Shown here piece after piece: positions 61,081 through 64,000 of a stretch of DNA of 64,000 bases; position 1 is the stretch's first letter; every line of letters starts with the position of its first letter. The stretch is from Istiophorus platypterus (lineage: Eukaryota; Chordata; Actinopteri; Istiophoriformes; Istiophoridae): positions 7,276,001 through 7,340,000 of the forward strand of contig CM029124.1 in the NCBI GenBank assembly GCA_016859345.1. Direction: 5' to 3'. A program made the position numbers and the translations under genes. Below the pieces are notes generated by a model. That model was given only the letters and a program-made list of their open reading frames with translations. It made no database searches and was not told where the DNA came from.

Positions 61081-62100
61081 AATTTCATTCAATATTCATT
61101 TGATTGGGACAGATTCAGTATACATAGAGAATTATCCAATGCATGGCAATAAAGCATTTATAGCTACTGCTAATTTCCAATGGCCATCCCTTGAAGGGCC
61201 TTTAAAATAAGACAAAGAACATTAAAACCAATTACATCATAGCCAAGAGCTTGATGTTGGATTTTTTTTTTATTTTCTTCGATTGCTGTGCCTAGTCAAG
61301 CATAAACAGACTGAATCTTGTAAATTTTATTGTTCTGAGTAAAGGTTTTAAATGCAGTTACTGCCACTGAATATTCATTTCACGTTGAGTTTATTCCCAA
61401 TGAACAGAAAAGTAGAGTGGATTAAGGGACAGAGAGAAGATTGCCGCCACAGTACACTTACTGTACATGTGTGTATATGTGCGAATGACTCCAGTCTGCG
61501 GGCGACTCGGCAGCAGGAAATTGGTCAGCTGAACCATCAGAGTACAAATGGGGTCAAATTGGCCTTTCAACTGGCCTGGACTGGCTTAATCTTCCAGTCA
61601 TTCCTAAAACCGTCCTGGCGCTGCACAATGCAGCTGTTCTATGAAACCTGGCAGCAAATAGTTCATTTCAACATTTGATGAATGAACAACTATGGGGCAG
61701 GGCAATATGCTGAAAGCTTGCGTGTGCATGTTCCATATAAGTACGTTGAAGTCTCGGTCTGTGCATGTAGCATTTGCCACTTAGCCCTCTCTGTGAGCAT
61801 ACATGTGTGATTGTTGCAATTGCTTTGCCCATGTTGATGTACCCTTTTCTGCTGCGGTTGAATAGGGTTTGTTTGCATTTAGAGTGAGTGAGGGCCGCGA
61901 TCAATGCCAAAACCATTACGGGACCCGCTTAAATAGAGCAGCCCCATTTTAGCAATTTGGCAGTGGCCGAGGCCCACATATGGAATTATTTTATCAATAG
62001 CCTTGTAGCTTGATCGAGAGGAGTAAATTATAGGATCAATGTTGTGTGCAACGTTGCTACCTGCTAGCTTCATTGAGAGTTTCTCTTTTGTGTGTGAGAT
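61081..62100. other. possible conserved non-coding elements
   Basis: Two patches free of simple sequence stand out. One is 61100-61260, with TTATCCAATGCATGGCAATA and AACCAATTACATCATAGCC. The other is 61890-62080, with TTTAGCAATTTGGCAGTGGC and ATATGGAATTATTTTATCAA, followed by CTTGTAGCTTGATCGAG. Both are balanced in composition with many ATTA/TAAT cores. No frame is coding. Conservation is predicted, not tested. Confidence 0.42.
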
Positions 62101-64000
62101 TCTTCTTGTGCGTGAACCGCTGCTTGTGTGCCGACATACCAGCACATGTGTAGGTGTAGATGTGTAATTCCTGAATCCTTTTGTGGTGGTATGGCACGAC
62201 AACACCGTACACCGTTGGCGTTCTGTTGTTGTTTCCTATTTCCTCGCTTGCTTTTTTTGAGGACATAATACATTTGTTTGAGAGTGGAGGCAGACAGGGA
62301 TATCAAATGGTAGAGATGAAAATAGAATGAATGGGGAGAAGGAGAGACTAGATAAATCATTGATGTGTATCGTAACACAAAACACACTGAGCTATCTTCT
62401 TGACTATTCACCTCCAATAACACACTCTTATCACTCCACCAACAAGTATGCCTCTCATACTTCGACACATATAATACAATTGTGTATAATACTTGTCCAC
62501 ACACACTAACACACACACATATTCATATTCACTAACAATGGCACGTATGAGCATAGATTCAGACACACTTTACAAAAGCCCATCGGTGTTTTGGTTGCAG
62601 TAAGCGTCTTCTCAAAGGAAAGTCATGAGTTGAAATGGCACAAGTATGGGAGGTGACTCCTAATACACACATACGCACACACAACAATATACATACACCT
62701 CTATTGTGAGCCCACGTCTGTCTCTGTGGATGAGATCACTACTCTCTCTGTCAGTTTGAAACACTGCCTGTGTGTGTCTAAAGCCCGAGCACGAGTGTGA
62801 GTGGCGTAAATCAGGGTGAAGCGATACCTCTCCTCATTGTAGGTTCATGGTCGTGTGCGTGTCATGGAACTCACTGAGAGACAGAGAGAGACAGCCTGAT
62901 AGCCCGGCAGAGCCGTCTCAGTTTGAGCCTGATTTGTTTTTGACCCCCCCCCCCCATATACCTCTCACTCTCTCTCTCCCACTCTGTCACATGGTAAAAG
63001 TTGAACCATCGGGGGGACGATGAGCAAACGACAAGAGGAGGTTGGGGCAGGAAGAGAGAGGGGTGGGTGGGTGGATGGATGGATGGAAAGTAGGGACACA
63101 GGAAAGAGGAGGGGGCGAGAGGACGACACAAAGGAGAGCCTGTCACACTCACTTAGATGCTGAAATATTAAAGTGAGCAGTCAGGTTGTAATTTTCCTGA
63201 GAAAGCCGGGGGAAGAGGGGGGATAAGTGAAGCGGAGGGAGGAGGAGGCGGGGGGACGAGTGATAGAGACGCGGAGAGAGGAAAGGTATCACCACTGATC
63301 TCTCTTTCCTCTCTTCTTGGAAGAGACACAGGCACACTTTTAATACCGCCACTTTAATTAGCTTGGCTTTATACGGTCTGTCCACCCCCCCACCCCACCC
63401 CAGCCCGCTCCTCTCCTCCGCAAGATGTGAATAATTCAGCAGGAATGGTGTACCGCTGCCTGGCGGAGACAGCAGGCCCAATGATCTGCAATGTATCTGT
63501 GGGAAAGACATAGGGAGTGAGAGAGGCCAGAATAGAGGCGACACCAAAATCAGACGGCAGACTTTACTTGTCTGAAACCTCAAGAGTTTTTTGTCCAAGT
63601 CCAACAGATCAATGTTTATCTTTTAACAATCAACCGTGGTCTTGCTTTGCTGGCAGTCGGCGGCTATCTCAGCGTACTCATACACCAGTGTGGTTAGGTA
63701 GTTAGTTCATTTTTCATGTAATCTCATGTCAGACATTTGGTCTATCCTACCGCAACTCAGTCTCTGTCCATATTTTCAGAGATGCCTTTCCATTTTTATG
63801 TTACTTAACAATAGCTCCCATGATTCCCAGTAAAAAAGACACAGCTCATGTGTTTTGGGATTATTTGTGAGTATTTACATGTGTTGGTGTGCAGTTTTGT
63901 GTGTCTTTGCAGTGAAAGGGGTGCTTGTCTTTGTATGTTGGAGTGTCCTCATGTATGTGTATGCATGTTAGACTCTGCTTAGCTCACCAGTTTGCGTTGT
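62101..64000. other. intergenic, no gene seen
   Basis: Mixed sequence with CA, GA and C-rich low-complexity patches (62940-62955, 63050-63090, 63220-63280). The stretch 63310-63530 is less repetitive. No coding sequence is recognised up to the right edge. Confidence 0.5.

Noticed and set aside
63149..63604. 151-codon frame near the right edge on the - strand
   Set aside because: Low-complexity purine-rich DNA without a domain or splice structure.
1..64000. tRNA, rRNA or microRNA genes
   Set aside because: I saw no cloverleaf box A/B pairs, rRNA sequence or recognisable microRNA precursor; a covariance-model search was not possible.

Overview
This window is vertebrate genomic DNA, almost certainly from a teleost fish and probably a percomorph. 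The evidence is a high density of (CA/GT)n, (CT/GA)n, (ATT)n and (TATC)n microsatellites, relics of typically teleost transposons (Tc1-like, L2/CR1-like LINE, short terminal-inverted-repeat elements), and two SIX-family homeobox genes with intron-containing vertebrate structure. Nothing bacterial or viral was recognised.

Two protein-coding genes are secure. At the left edge (about 19-331, + strand) is the last coding exon of six2, which encodes its C-terminal tail and ends in the family signature NLVDLGS. At 25185-28003 (- strand) is a complete two-exon six3 gene of 294 residues with an intact SIX domain, homeodomain and conserved C-terminus. The genes face each other tail to tail, as SIX2 and SIX3 do in mammals, with about 25 kb between their stop codons. 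Teleosts carry duplicated six2/six3 pairs (a and b); I favour the six2a/six3a pair from the tail sequence, but this is not proven.

Layout: 1-1000, six2 end and 3' UTR; 1-24 kb, the six2-six3 intergenic interval, with short conserved-looking patches, a 450-bp tandem duplication, a 312-bp terminal-inverted-repeat element, microsatellites, and four good CTCF-type motifs. The CTCF motifs point away from each other (two minus at 11.05 and 13.65 kb, two plus at 14.58 and 17.51 kb), which fits the published topological-domain border between six2 and six3. 24-28 kb, six3 (3' UTR, exon 2, a 1.9-kb intron, exon 1); 28.1-28.6 kb, a promoter with five CCAAT boxes. 28.6-64 kb, upstream of six3: no recognisable protein-coding gene, but possible regulatory islands, candidate spliced non-coding exons on the + strand (31.1-31.7, 33.7-33.8, 41.5-41.9 kb), a CpG-rich promoter-like patch at 38.2-38.46 kb, and transposon relics.

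Transposon relics lie on the flanks (8-14 kb and 35-60 kb), and I recognised none between about 14 and 35 kb, the block containing six3. This would suit a compact developmental regulatory landscape in which six2 (kidney/craniofacial) and six3 (forebrain/eye) are insulated from each other despite being neighbours. All regulatory calls rest on reading motifs by eye, without alignments or expression data.
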